A stretch of DNA of 64,000 bases from Nitrospirota bacterium (GTDB taxonomy: Bacteria > Nitrospirota > Thermodesulfovibrionia > Thermodesulfovibrionales > UBA6898). Numbering within the stretch: the first letter of the stretch is position 1; each line of letters opens with the position of its first letter. The stretch is taken from contig JAJRYC010000017.1 in assembly GCA_024275975.1 (NCBI GenBank), positions 1 to 64,000 of the forward strand, read 5' to 3'. Positions 28,300 to 36,150 of this stretch are shown here, in pieces. The position numbers and the translations under genes were made by a program. The notes below the pieces were generated by a model that was not told the origin of the DNA, searched no databases, and worked only from the letters and a program-made list of their open reading frames with translations.

Positions 28300-29664
28300 T
28301 TAAAACGATGCCTTGATGCTGAAAAGTATTGTATTGCCTGAATAGCTGAAATCAGAAAAATTCGAGTCTCTCTTTGTATGCGTATATACTATGCTGTTTT
28401 CAACCCGTTCCCTGAACTTATACTGAAATCCAAGTGACGATTTATACGTGTTATCTTCTCTTTCGTCAGTCTCGCCGCCGAGTGTCAGATCACCCTTGTA
28501 TTTATCATCGGTGTATGAAAGCTTAACGAAACCCATGGTCCTGGCGGTCAGCATCTGTTGATATTCCATCCCGGTCCCGCTGGTGAGCATAAATAGCGAT
28601 GTCTCCATGCTGGTCTCCCTGGTTTTCCTTACCGCAGTGAATTTTATGGATGTTTTTGGCGTGAATTTATGTTTGATCTGCGTCTCGAAGAGAAAATTTC
28701 CGGTTTTTTTCGGGGATCCGATAAAGTTTTTCCTACCATAGCCCGCCTTTAATGTCCCCTTTGATTTGGCTGTAATGTCCCATTTAAGACCACCCCAGAA
28801 GTGGTGCTCCCTGCTGTTCAGCACGCTATTGTCGGGATAATTAATATCGATAAAGTCATATTCCGCGAACAACGCGGTCTTCGGGCTGAATTTATAAAAA
28901 AGATGTGATATGAAAGCATTGTCACTACGGTCTCTGAACATATTTCTCTGTGCGTCATAGTCGAGCATAAAGTTGGAGTAATCGATGCCCAGCCGGAGTT
29001 TTCTCCCTATATCATAGGATATTGCCGCATTAAATGAGTTACTCCTGAATTTGTCCACCGCATCCGCTTCCGTCGTCGAAACACCCGCCTCTCTTTCTAC
29101 ATAAGATATGGTGAACTGGTTGATGAGATCAATATCTATAATACGGCTGTTATATGAAATTCTGCTATAAAGTTTATGGCTGTCGGTGTTTCCGGATGGA
29201 GATATTCCTGAATGAGACGGGATGTCGGCCCTGTACACCAAATATGCCTGATAGCGTCTTAAAATCTTATTATCGAACCTGCTGAACAGGCTGCCGCCTG
29301 GAGAACGTGTTGATATGTCTTGAAATGCCGGAGGTTTTTGCCTGATACCCGGCAGCGCAAGCCATATCTTTGGCGAAAAAACAGTAGTGAAGCTGCTTTT
29401 CCTGTTGTCACTTGTGTTAAAGGCGTTGTCCGTATATATCCCCGTAATCATAAGAGAGGCATGAAGGTAGCCGCGTTTTCTCCCGAATAGTTCCCGGGCG
29501 GTCCATTTCGCCCCTGACATAGTCGCATCTTCACCTTCGTCGGGATTGTGTTGAACATTCCCGTCCCCAGGAGAGATTGTCCCCGGCCCGGGAAATACTT
29601 CGGCGGAAATCCCGTTCCAGGGGAAGAGAAAACAGATAATAATAATATATAGAATTTTCTTCAT
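28300..29664 (-). CDS. outer-membrane beta-barrel protein of the EPS export system
   Basis: A 454-aa protein with a signal peptide (MKKILYIIIICFLFPWNGIS, cleavage after ISA). Most of residues 70-454 alternate polar and hydrophobic positions in strand-length runs, rich in Tyr/Phe/Arg (for example DFIDINYPDNSVL, HHFWGGLKWDITAKSKG, IVYTHTKRDSNFS), and the chain ends in Phe, the outer-membrane insertion signal. About 16-18 strands are plausible. It resembles the putative exopolysaccharide outer-membrane barrels (EpsL/BBP2 type) encoded next to Wza/Wzc in exosortase- and EPS-locus bacteria. Gene position between the S26-GNAT gene and the Wza-like gene supports an export pore. A specific subfamily is not assigned. 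Confidence 0.78.
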   Translation of the reverse strand: MKKILYIIIICFLFPWNGISAEVFPGPGTISPGDGNVQHNPDEGEDATMSGAKWTARELFGRKRGYLHASLMITGIYTDNAFNTSDNRKSSFTTVFSPKIWLALPGIRQKPPAFQDISTRSPGGSLFSRFDNKILRRYQAYLVYRADIPSHSGISPSGNTDSHKLYSRISYNSRIIDIDLINQFTISYVEREAGVSTTEADAVDKFRSNSFNAAISYDIGRKLRLGIDYSNFMLDYDAQRNMFRDRSDNAFISHLFYKFSPKTALFAEYDFIDINYPDNSVLNSREHHFWGGLKWDITAKSKGTLKAGYGRKNFIGSPKKTGNFLFETQIKHKFTPKTSIKFTAVRKTRETSMETSLFMLTSGTGMEYQQMLTARTMGFVKLSYTDDKYKGDLTLGGETDEREDNTYKSSLGFQYKFRERVENSIVYTHTKRDSNFSDFSYSGNTILFSIKASF

Positions 29665-29749
29665 AATTGAACTGTCTTGTATTTGTCCTGTTTAATTTAT
29701 GAAAACCTTCTGATATCCATGGATATTTTCTAACTATTCCGATCTGATG

Positions 29750-30787
29750 TCAAGAAAATTGGTGTAAAGTTGATGCCGATGCTGGATCCAGACACCTGGA
29801 CATGACGATATTACGGCGTTCTCCCATGCCTTCCTCCTCTTCGGTGTGAGTATCCGGCGCCGGAATTGAAAACCGCTGGAAGCCCCATTTTTGATAAAGA
29901 TTCAAGGCCGCGTTGTTATCTTCGGAGACCATGAGGTTTATCCTGTCCGCGCCCCCGGCGACGGCTTTTGCCAGTGCCGCATGCATCAACATATCTCCTA
30001 TGCCGGAGCCGCGGTGACGCGCGCGCACCAGCAGCCCGAAGAGCCACCAGCCGGGGTGACTGAGATTATTTTTCGGGAACCTTCTGATGACCACCGCGCC
30101 GGCGATCTTTTCTCCCAGGGTAGCGACTAGGGTATATTCACTATCGTCCGCGCCTTTGATCTTCAGGCCGAAACTCCTGATATGTTCTTCCAGATCCATG
30201 AATCGCACGTAGCCATACAACTTATATATGTCGGAGGCGTCGTCCTCGCCGGCAAGGCGGCAGCCGACTTTTCCGCCGAGCAGTTTACCGAAAAGAATAC
30301 GGTAGGATTTCAGTGACTGCATCCCCCGCAGCAACCCGGCGGCGGCCTGCTTTAACGGCCATGTAAACGCCGGCGGCTGGACGTACGTCCATAAGAGTAT
30401 CGCCAGCCGCTGGAGCCGCCTCTCATGCTGAATTATTCGTGTTCCACGTTGAATTCCGGCCACCCTGCCCAGTATCCGGTCTTCCATTACATACTCGTCT
30501 CGTCCGGCTGACGCGTCCCCGCGCAATATGAGCATTGTCCGGTCGTTTATCATGGTCCTGCCGATAAAACGGTGCGCCGCCAGGCTTTTGCCGGAGGACC
30601 GGTAAAAGGCCACATCCCCTGTATTAAGCTCTGAAGCCCGGACGGGTTCCACAGTGAGGATGTCGCCGTCACGGATAAATGGATACATGCTGGAGCCCCT
30701 GGCTTTAAAGGAGAAACTGCCGTTCCGTGAGAGCACCCCTGTGGATATGGCGGCAAAATCTTCCTGTCCCAGGATCACTTTACGCAT
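29750..30787 (-). CDS. S24/S26-like peptidase fused to a GNAT acetyltransferase domain
   Basis: A 345-aa two-domain protein. Residues 1-115 form a signal-peptidase-like/S24 fold: FKARGSSMYPFIRDGDILTV (nucleophile Ser in S-X-M-X-P, near residue 32), then GDVAFYR and LAAHRFIGR, where the His-Arg pair recalls the Ser-His type (archaeal/SipW-like) signal peptidases instead of the Lys type. Residues 205-330 form a GNAT domain: GEKIAGAVVIRRFPKNN, LLVRARHRGSGIGDMLMHAA (acetyl-CoA pyrophosphate loop R-X2-G-X-G) and EDNNAALNLYQKWGFQR. The middle (130-180) is a linker with one amphipathic or membrane-associated segment. It overlaps the kinase gene by 13 bases and is G+C-rich. Likely roles are leader removal and N-acetylation of the peptide encoded two genes upstream, which is inference. 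Confidence 0.75.
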   Translation of the reverse strand: MRKVILGQEDFAAISTGVLSRNGSFSFKARGSSMYPFIRDGDILTVEPVRASELNTGDVAFYRSSGKSLAAHRFIGRTMINDRTMLILRGDASAGRDEYVMEDRILGRVAGIQRGTRIIQHERRLQRLAILLWTYVQPPAFTWPLKQAAAGLLRGMQSLKSYRILFGKLLGGKVGCRLAGEDDASDIYKLYGYVRFMDLEEHIRSFGLKIKGADDSEYTLVATLGEKIAGAVVIRRFPKNNLSHPGWWLFGLLVRARHRGSGIGDMLMHAALAKAVAGGADRINLMVSEDNNAALNLYQKWGFQRFSIPAPDTHTEEEEGMGERRNIVMSRCLDPASASTLHQFS

Positions 30788-31644
30788 CGGACAAAATCCA
30801 CCACATTTATGTCAGGCGCAAACCCCAGCTCAAAGCAGGGAATCGTTGTAACGAGCTGCGCGCAGAAGTCGAGCGTAAAACGCATTCCATCGGCATCCCA
30901 TAATGTAGGGAAGCAGCGGGCCAGCAGCATTGTTGAAGCTGACGCGCCTTCTTTCAGCTCGGCGGTATTGGCCGCTGCATGACGGAGGAATAATATCTTT
31001 TCGAGGGGCACTCCATTGGGAGATGTCCCGCTGTAGTCCCCGTGCCAGGGTGTGCCGTACATCCAGAAGCGGTTGTCGCGCCATCGCAGGACGATCCTGT
31101 CATCATTCAGAATCAGCGCCCGGTCCTTGAATATCCGGGCGATGGTAGACTTGCCGTGCGTGGAATTCCCGGCAAAGAGGTAGCCGCGACCATTGTCTTC
31201 AACCCCGCAGGCATGCACCAGCAGCCCTTTGCCCTGGGCCAGAAGGCAGATCATCAGCAGTTCCGAAAGCGGAAACTCCAGCGGGTTTGGAAGGAGACCG
31301 TCGGACTGCTCTCCTGGAGCAGGATGGTTGAAATAGACCCGGCCCTGCCGGAAACCGGCGTCAAAGACCCCGATGCGGTAAGGATGAGGCCCCATGATCG
31401 GCGACCTCAGGACAAAAAAATTCTCTTCCCCCCGATGGTAAAGACTCCAGATACTCCCGGAGTCGAAGACCTTGCCCCCTTCTCCCGGAATATTCAGGGG
31501 AATGCCGTCATAATCGGCATGGATGGTTATATCGGGCTTGCCGCCGCAGAGGAAATCCCGGTAGGCATCCTCGATCCGGATGTCCCCGGTCTGCCGGTCG
31601 CTCGTTATGGCAAATACAATGTCAGCGATTCTGAATGATGTCAT
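30775..31644 (-). CDS. HPr-kinase-like ATP-dependent kinase of a RiPP/PqqD cassette
   Basis: About 289 aa from the ATG at 31644 (MTSFRIADIVFAI); a TTG at 31659 would add five residues. The C-terminal half carries an HprK-type P-loop, FAGNSTHGKSTIAR near residue 160, followed by ALILNDDRIVLRW, equivalent to the HprK acidic pair, and GTPWHGDYSGTSPNGVPLEK. The N-terminal half is an HprK-related beta-rich region without clear HPr-binding features. No HPr or PTS gene is nearby, so the target is probably not HPr. Relatives in lasso-peptide clusters (PadeK, ThcoK) phosphorylate the C-terminal Ser of the precursor. The small peptide encoded just upstream ends in Ser, which fits. Gap to the precursor is 50 bases (35 from the TTG). 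Confidence 0.78.
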   Translation of the reverse strand: MTSFRIADIVFAITSDRQTGDIRIEDAYRDFLCGGKPDITIHADYDGIPLNIPGEGGKVFDSGSIWSLYHRGEENFFVLRSPIMGPHPYRIGVFDAGFRQGRVYFNHPAPGEQSDGLLPNPLEFPLSELLMICLLAQGKGLLVHACGVEDNGRGYLFAGNSTHGKSTIARIFKDRALILNDDRIVLRWRDNRFWMYGTPWHGDYSGTSPNGVPLEKILFLRHAAANTAELKEGASASTMLLARCFPTLWDADGMRFTLDFCAQLVTTIPCFELGFAPDINVVDFVRCVK

Positions 31645-31694
31645 GACGTGGTCGCTCAATTTTTTATCATTATTCTGTCCTGTTATTTATTCCA

Positions 31695-31871
31695 TCAAGA
31701 TCCTACAGAACTGCAAGTACCCTGTCCAGTGCATGTAGTCTTTGGGCCGGTGAAGCCGCCGGTAGTCTTACAGTTGCCCAACACTGCTTCTTCGGCGATA
31801 AGCCTCACCTGTTCTATCTTCGGCCTTTTATACGGCCGCCTGCTCTTCTCTGTTTCGGTTGTTTTTTTCAT
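31695..31871 (-). CDS. candidate RiPP precursor peptide (58 aa)
   Basis: A 58-residue peptide starting at the second of two tandem ATGs; GGAGG (31877-31881) lies 5 bases before it and only 2 before the other. The start is nested in the 3' end of the radical SAM gene (44-base overlap). Residues 1-31 are charged (many Lys/Arg/Glu) and include PYKRPKIEQVRLIAEEAVLG, a leader-like helix resembling PqqD-bound leaders. After the Leu-Gly, residues 33-58 are Gly/Thr/Ser-rich with three Cys (34, 47, 53), giving NCKTTGG and TTCTGQGTC, and end SSVGS. The order PqqD, radical SAM/SPASM, peptide, kinase, protease/acetyltransferase is what a modified-peptide cassette should look like. No homologue was searched; expression and modification are inference. 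Confidence 0.72.
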   Translation of the reverse strand: MKKTTETEKSRRPYKRPKIEQVRLIAEEAVLGNCKTTGGFTGPKTTCTGQGTCSSVGS

Positions 31872-32970
31872 CATTTCCTCCGGTTTTATTCTTAAATCCA
31901 AATGCTGTTGCACGCAGGTGGGCGATTTGGCAGAGGTACTCCACCGGCGTCTCCTGGTCTCCGTTCTCCATCAGTGCCCAGCCGGGGCACTGCCCGCAGA
32001 GAGAGATTAATTCACAGTTTTCGCATGGCGTCTTCCTTGTCCTCCGCTGCATCCGCACCCGCGGCATCAGGTTTTGCCATCCATCGTGGAACGTTCCATC
32101 CCGCAGGTCATGGGTGGGGACGCGGGCCATCATGCATGCGCTCATCCGTCCGTAAGGGTCGATATGAAAGGTTTCAACTCCCGCGCCGCACTGGTATAAA
32201 AATTCTGGCCTTGAAGGTGCTCCCAGAAACCTGTCACAGAACTCACGCCATCCCTCCAGCCGCTTTTCGTCGGCAAGGTCCAGGGCCACCGCCTCCTGGG
32301 CGGGTATTCTGAGCTCGGCGGTACTCCGTCCACCGTCGGTCCGCAGGTTCAGTACCGGATCAAACCTGAAATCCAGGCCAAGCCCCTCGGCAAAGGCCTT
32401 CATCTCCCAGATCTCATGCTTGTTCAATGTTAGCACCATAGCCTTTAACTTAAGGGGAAGGTTGCGCTCCATCAGCAGGTCGATCCCCCGCATGCATGCA
32501 TCATATGAGCCGGGGATGCCGGTCACCCGCTCGTAGGTCTCTTGCGTCTGGCCGTACAGGGAGATCTCCAGAACGAACGGCTGCCATTCAGCGAGGTGGT
32601 CCGCGATAGCAGGTGTGATGGTTGTTCCGTTGGTAAAGATGGTGACTAGTAACCCTTTTTTCTTTGCGTAGGTGTATATGTCGGTGAAATCAGGGCGTAT
32701 AAAGGACTCGCCTCCTGTCATCAGCAGCCAGAGACAGCCTTCATCAACAATCTGGTCCAGGAGGTTGCATATTTCTCTGGAACTCAGTTCTCTTTCCCTG
32801 GCGTCCCGGTCTCCGGCGGGCAGGTTTATGTAACAGTGAGCGCAGCGAAGATTGCACCGGGCGGTAACTTCGATGCTGCCTGTGAGAGGGATGTTCCGGC
32901 CCCCGCATCTGTTATGCAGGCGCTTGCTGAAGTCAGCATAGCCTGTGACGGGAATATGCTGGCAATCCAT
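31828..32970 (-). CDS. radical SAM/SPASM peptide-modifying enzyme
   Basis: A 380-aa radical SAM maturase. The core [4Fe-4S] motif is CNLRCAHCY (CX3CX2C, near residue 39), followed by LLMTGGESFIRPDFTDIY (GGE S-adenosylmethionine motif) and the beta-strand FVLEISLYGQTQETYERVTG. The SPASM domain begins near residue 265 with YQCGAGVETFHIDPYGRMSA and continues with CENC, CGQC and a last Cys in YLCQIAH: seven Cys, enough for two auxiliary clusters. Known relatives make thioether, C-C or C-O crosslinks in peptides. The gene begins one base after the PqqD stop and encloses the precursor start in its 3' end, so the three are translated together. Confidence 0.88.
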   Translation of the reverse strand: MDCQHIPVTGYADFSKRLHNRCGGRNIPLTGSIEVTARCNLRCAHCYINLPAGDRDARERELSSREICNLLDQIVDEGCLWLLMTGGESFIRPDFTDIYTYAKKKGLLVTIFTNGTTITPAIADHLAEWQPFVLEISLYGQTQETYERVTGIPGSYDACMRGIDLLMERNLPLKLKAMVLTLNKHEIWEMKAFAEGLGLDFRFDPVLNLRTDGGRSTAELRIPAQEAVALDLADEKRLEGWREFCDRFLGAPSRPEFLYQCGAGVETFHIDPYGRMSACMMARVPTHDLRDGTFHDGWQNLMPRVRMQRRTRKTPCENCELISLCGQCPGWALMENGDQETPVEYLCQIAHLRATAFGFKNKTGGNDEKNNRNREEQAAV

Positions 32971-32971
32971 C

Positions 32972-33271
32972 TTAAACAGTTTTCACAAAATTATATTTTT
33001 CCAGTTGCCGCAGAAATTCGATCAGATCGGCTTCCGCTTCTTCCCTGCTTACTTCAAACTCGCCGATGATCGCGTCCCTTATCTCAACAGCCTGTTTTTC
33101 GCCATCTATTAATTCCCATATGCGTCCGGCCGCTTCGTTCATCGAATAGATGCTTTCGATCTCTCCAGCCTTCTGTTTAATAGGCACCAGGATGAATTCA
33201 CCGGCGATTTTTCTCGAAACAATTGATGGTTCCCTGGCAAATCGCAGGGAAAGATATTCAACACTATTCAT
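32972..33271 (-). CDS. PqqD-like peptide chaperone (RiPP recognition element)
   Basis: A 99-aa PqqD-family protein. Its winged-helix fold is suggested by SRKIAGEFILVPIKQKAGEI followed by IYSMNEAAGRIWELIDGEKQ near residues 43-58 (the conserved N-E-X-X-X-X-I-W core) and REEAEADLIEFLRQLEKYNF at the C terminus. These domains bind the leader of a precursor and present it to a radical SAM enzyme; the adjacent gene encodes one, and the stop and its start nearly touch. Its G+C content is nearer that of the host than the rest of the cassette. It binds the candidate 58-aa peptide by inference. Confidence 0.87.
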   Translation of the reverse strand: MNSVEYLSLRFAREPSIVSRKIAGEFILVPIKQKAGEIESIYSMNEAAGRIWELIDGEKQAVEIRDAIIGEFEVSREEAEADLIEFLRQLEKYNFVKTV

Positions 33272-33309
33272 GGTCTAATAATAGCAAAATGATCTGATTA
33301 ATAGTAGGT

Positions 33310-33786
33310 TCAAAATGATGCCGGGCTGAAATACCTGCCGCCATCGCTTCCGGCGGGTGGATCGATCTCCGCCTGCATCAGATCTTCTTCCTCATCAAGG
33401 TAGCCGAAATCCAGGCCCAAGCCTTCATAAATCCCGGTTATCCCGGCCGGTTCTGCTCCCGCATTCAGTGTGCATCTGGCAACCACATCGGAAGTGAGCC
33501 CGGCCTCTATTGCGCCTGTAATTATCAGCCGTAAATCCCCACCACCGTCAATAGCGCAACCGATGACATAACAGGCATCCCGGCCTGCCCTGATGTTGGT
33601 CCTGACAATTTTTTTTGCATCAAGACCGTCCTGTATGGATCTTTTAATAACATTGCATATTTCTTCCCGCCCTGTATTGTTCCGCGTCAAAACATCTTTT
33701 TTAACATTTTCTTTTGTAATGGCCGGATTGGCCGGAAGTATGATTGACAATGAGATAAAAAAGAATACAGCCAGATATTTATTCAT
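33310..33786 (-). CDS. secreted hypothetical protein with repeated Cys-bearing helical units
   Basis: A 158-aa protein with an AAGGAG Shine-Dalgarno and a signal peptide (MNKYLAVFFFISLSIILPAN, likely cleaved near residue 22). The mature part has at least three similar units of about 25 residues: ICNVIKRSIQDGLDAKKIVR, ACYVIGCAIDGGGDLRLIIT and VARCTLNAGAEPAGITGIYE. Each pairs a Cys with a Gly/Asp turn and a hydrophobic helix. An acidic tail (DEEEDLMQAEID) precedes an aromatic C terminus ending in Phe. I do not recognise a family. It heads the minus-strand operon that contains the peptide cassette and the export genes, so it may be an envelope component or accessory of either. Confidence 0.7.
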   Translation of the reverse strand: MNKYLAVFFFISLSIILPANPAITKENVKKDVLTRNNTGREEICNVIKRSIQDGLDAKKIVRTNIRAGRDACYVIGCAIDGGGDLRLIITGAIEAGLTSDVVARCTLNAGAEPAGITGIYEGLGLDFGYLDEEEDLMQAEIDPPAGSDGGRYFSPASF

Positions 33787-33880
33787 TGTATTGGCTCCTT
33801 ATTCTGAGTTTAGATCATTATCTCAAAACCGGCATGCCCTGTCAATAAATAAATTTGAATTGTCAATTAAGAATTAAAAT

Positions 33881-33915
33881 TGGTCACCTTGAAGGTCTAC
33901 CTATCAAGGTGACCA
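33881..33915. repeat. perfect 12-bp inverted repeat in a divergent gap
   Basis: Arm TGGTCACCTTGA (33881-33892) is matched exactly by TCAAGGTGACCA (33904-33915), with an 11-base loop. It lies in the 396-base gap between divergently transcribed genes. The minus-strand side ends in a short T-rich run, but no gene would need terminating there, so it is more likely an operator, a small repeat element or a relic. Confidence 0.5.
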
Positions 33916-34120
33916 CTACACTATTTACGGTGAAAGTCCAACATATTACGCATCACTTTATAGAGACGGTGAGGCTCATAAAGACTATATGAGGGGATAT
34001 ATAACAGACGATTTATTTTCATCGCATGTTATGGGGAGAGCAGACCGGATTATGTTAGAATATCCAGGGAGCAGCTACAGCTTTATTGACAATGGAAGAA
34101 AAAACAATAAATTCCTTTAA
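33893..34120 (+). pseudogene. startless reading frame, likely gene remnant
   Basis: Frame 33893-34120 is open for 75 codons with a protein-like composition: YYASLYRDGEAHKDYMRGYI, then ITDDLFSSHVMGRADRIMLE and YPGSSYSFIDNGRKNNKFL before TAA. It has no usable early start codon; an internal ATG occurs at the YMRGY position. I do not recognise the family. It probably is the 3' end of a displaced gene, placed just before the glycosyltransferase at 34183. Confidence 0.35.
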
Positions 34121-34182
34121 AAAACCCGGAAATTCTCCTGAACGGTTTATCCTGAAGGCCGCAAACCCGATCGCACCCGAAG

Positions 34183-35304
34183 ATGAAGATCGCGATTATT
34201 CGTAAGAAGTATACCTTTCACGGGGGCGCTGAAGGATTCTCCCAGAACCTCATAGATCAGCTTGCGAGTGCCGGGCACGATGTCCATGTATATGCCATGG
34301 AATGGGAAAATGGTCCCCGGCCGGCTAACATTACCTTCCATAGGCTCCCGGCCGTGCGTTTCAACTCAACGCTGCGTGACCTGACCTTTGCGGTATCGGC
34401 ATACCTGAAATTAAGACATTCGGAATACGACATTATACAGAGTCACGACAAGACACTCTATCAGGATATCTACCGCGCGGGCGACGGCTGCCATATAGAA
34501 TGGCTGAAGCAGAGATGGAAGAGGACGGGGGCTGGAGGAAAACTCTCCATCATCCTGAATCCGTATCACTGGCTTATCCTTGGAATCGAGCGATCAATAT
34601 TCAAAGGTCACAGATACAAAAAGATCCTGGCCATATCGTAGATGGTAAAAAGAAATATTGTCGAAAATTACGGGACATCCTCCATGGATATTGAGGTGAT
34701 TTATAACGGAGTTGATACCGGGAAATTTCATCCGGATAACAGGGGAAGATACAGGAATGAAATCAGGAGGCGGCACGGACTGGCGGACAACGATTTTGTG
34801 GCCCTTTTTGTCGGCTCGGGTTTTGAACGAAAAGGGGTTGAATCTCTTATTAAAGCGGTTGAATCCATACCCGAACCCGTCTCCCTGCTGATCGCCGGCA
34901 AGGGTCCAGCCGCTAAATTCAGGAATAAAATAAAGAACCAGAAAATAATATTCTGTGGACCCCGGAAGGACATCATGGCATATTACGCCGCCGCTGATAT
35001 CTTTGTCTTCCCCACAATATATGAGCCGTTCGGGAATGTTCACCTTGAGGCGCTGGCAAGCGGTCTTCCGGTCATAACCACCAGAAACAGCGGCGCCGCC
35101 GAAATAATAAAAGACGGGGTGAACGGATTTGTGGTCAGTGAGCCGGAAGATTTCAGGGAAATAGCGGAAAAAATAAAAATTCTTTTAGACAGGGACAGGC
35201 TGAAGTCCATGGCGGAAAACGCAAGACGCAGTGCTGAAGAATTTACATTTGAGAAATATATTGGCAATATATCGGCCTTATATGGGAAAATAGTTGCTAA
35301 ATAG
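34183..35304 (+). pseudogene. glycosyltransferase family 1/GT4 (WaaG-like), interrupted by an in-frame TAG
   Basis: The frame reads through 374 codons with one TAG at 34639-34641. The N-terminal lobe begins MKIAIIRKKYTFHGGAEGFS and shows the acceptor-side GGAE loop typical of WaaG/RfaG LPS-core enzymes. The C-terminal lobe (after TAG, MVKRNIVENYG) has VALFVGSGFERKGVESLIKA, then FVFPTIYEPFGNVHLEALAS, the EX7E nucleotide-binding region, with GLPVITTRNSGAAEII. The TAG sits where family members often have Glu (AISEMVKRNI). The halves would be non-functional separately. The gene starts a plus-strand LPS/EPS cluster. Confidence 0.82.
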
Positions 35305-35346
35305 AATGCATTCTTTAGATTTATTAAGTTCAGCCCGGAGTCATAA

Positions 35347-36087
35347 TTGCTTCCTGTTTCCGTCGTAATAGTTACAAAAGATGAGGAAAGAAATATCAAA
35401 GACGCGCTTGAAAGCGTTACGGGTGCTGCGGAGATTATTATCGTTGATTCATTCAGCAGTGACGGGACGATCGAGATCTGCAAGTCCTATACCGACAAGA
35501 TCTTTCAGTCTCCGTGGGAAGGATACGCGCGGCAGAAACAGAAGGCTATTGATTACGCGAAGGGGCCATGGGTATTAATACTTGACGCGGATGAAAGGCT
35601 GACGCCGGAGCTTGGATATGAGATTACAGGGGTCCTGTCAAAGCCGGGCCCCGACGGTTTTTATCTGCCGAGAAAAAACTTCTTCCTCGGAAAGTGGATA
35701 AAACACAGCGGATGGTGGCCGGACCATACGCTCAGGCTTTTCAGGAAAGACAAGGCCTTTATCGAGGACCGGGAGGTACATGAGAAGGTTGTGCTGGAAG
35801 GTAATGCCGGACATCTCCGGAATCCGCTGCTGCATTATACTTACAGGACAATCTCTGATTTTATGAGAAAAACGGAGAATTACTCCGCGCTTGCCGCAAA
35901 GGAGATAAGAAAGAATTCCGGAAGCCCGGGTCTGTTTTCCATCACGGTCAAACCGGTCTTTACATTTATGAAAATGTTTTTCCTGCGGCTGGGATTTCTT
36001 GATGGAACGCACGGGCTGATACTCGCTGTCCTGTACAGTTATTATACGTTCCTGAAATATGTCAGGGCATGGGAAAAGCCATATTAA
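35347..36087 (+). CDS. glycosyltransferase family 2, LPS-core type (WaaE/KdtX-like)
   Basis: A 246-aa GT2 with a TTG start, eight bases after GGAG (35337-35340). Motifs: PVSVVIVTKDEERNIKDALE at the start, AEIIIVDSFSSDGTIEICKS, then ARQKQKAIDYAKGPWVLILD with DADERL (DXD metal site) near residue 80, and YLPRKNFFLGKWIKHSGWWP with RLFRKDKAF near 115-140. These match the KdtX/WaaE beta-1,4-glucosyltransferase family that decorates heptose of the LPS inner core. A C-terminal amphipathic/membrane segment (LILAVLYSYYTFLKYVRAWE) fits membrane attachment. Function may also be in EPS. Confidence 0.87.
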   Translation: MLPVSVVIVTKDEERNIKDALESVTGAAEIIIVDSFSSDGTIEICKSYTDKIFQSPWEGYARQKQKAIDYAKGPWVLILDADERLTPELGYEITGVLSKPGPDGFYLPRKNFFLGKWIKHSGWWPDHTLRLFRKDKAFIEDREVHEKVVLEGNAGHLRNPLLHYTYRTISDFMRKTENYSALAAKEIRKNSGSPGLFSITVKPVFTFMKMFFLRLGFLDGTHGLILAVLYSYYTFLKYVRAWEKPY

Positions 36088-36150
36088 CGCTTTAAATTTT
36101 TTTGTATAATATACCAGGTTATTTGTCGGACTGGAATACGGGAGGATCAT

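Noticed and set aside
31872-31913. Longer start for the precursor peptide (72 codons)
   Set aside because: The upstream ATG lies deep in the radical SAM gene without a ribosome site; GGAGG fits the ATG at 31871.
29750-33786. Lasso-peptide cluster
   Set aside because: No asparagine-synthetase-like cyclase or transglutaminase-type protease is present; only the kinase recalls lasso clusters.
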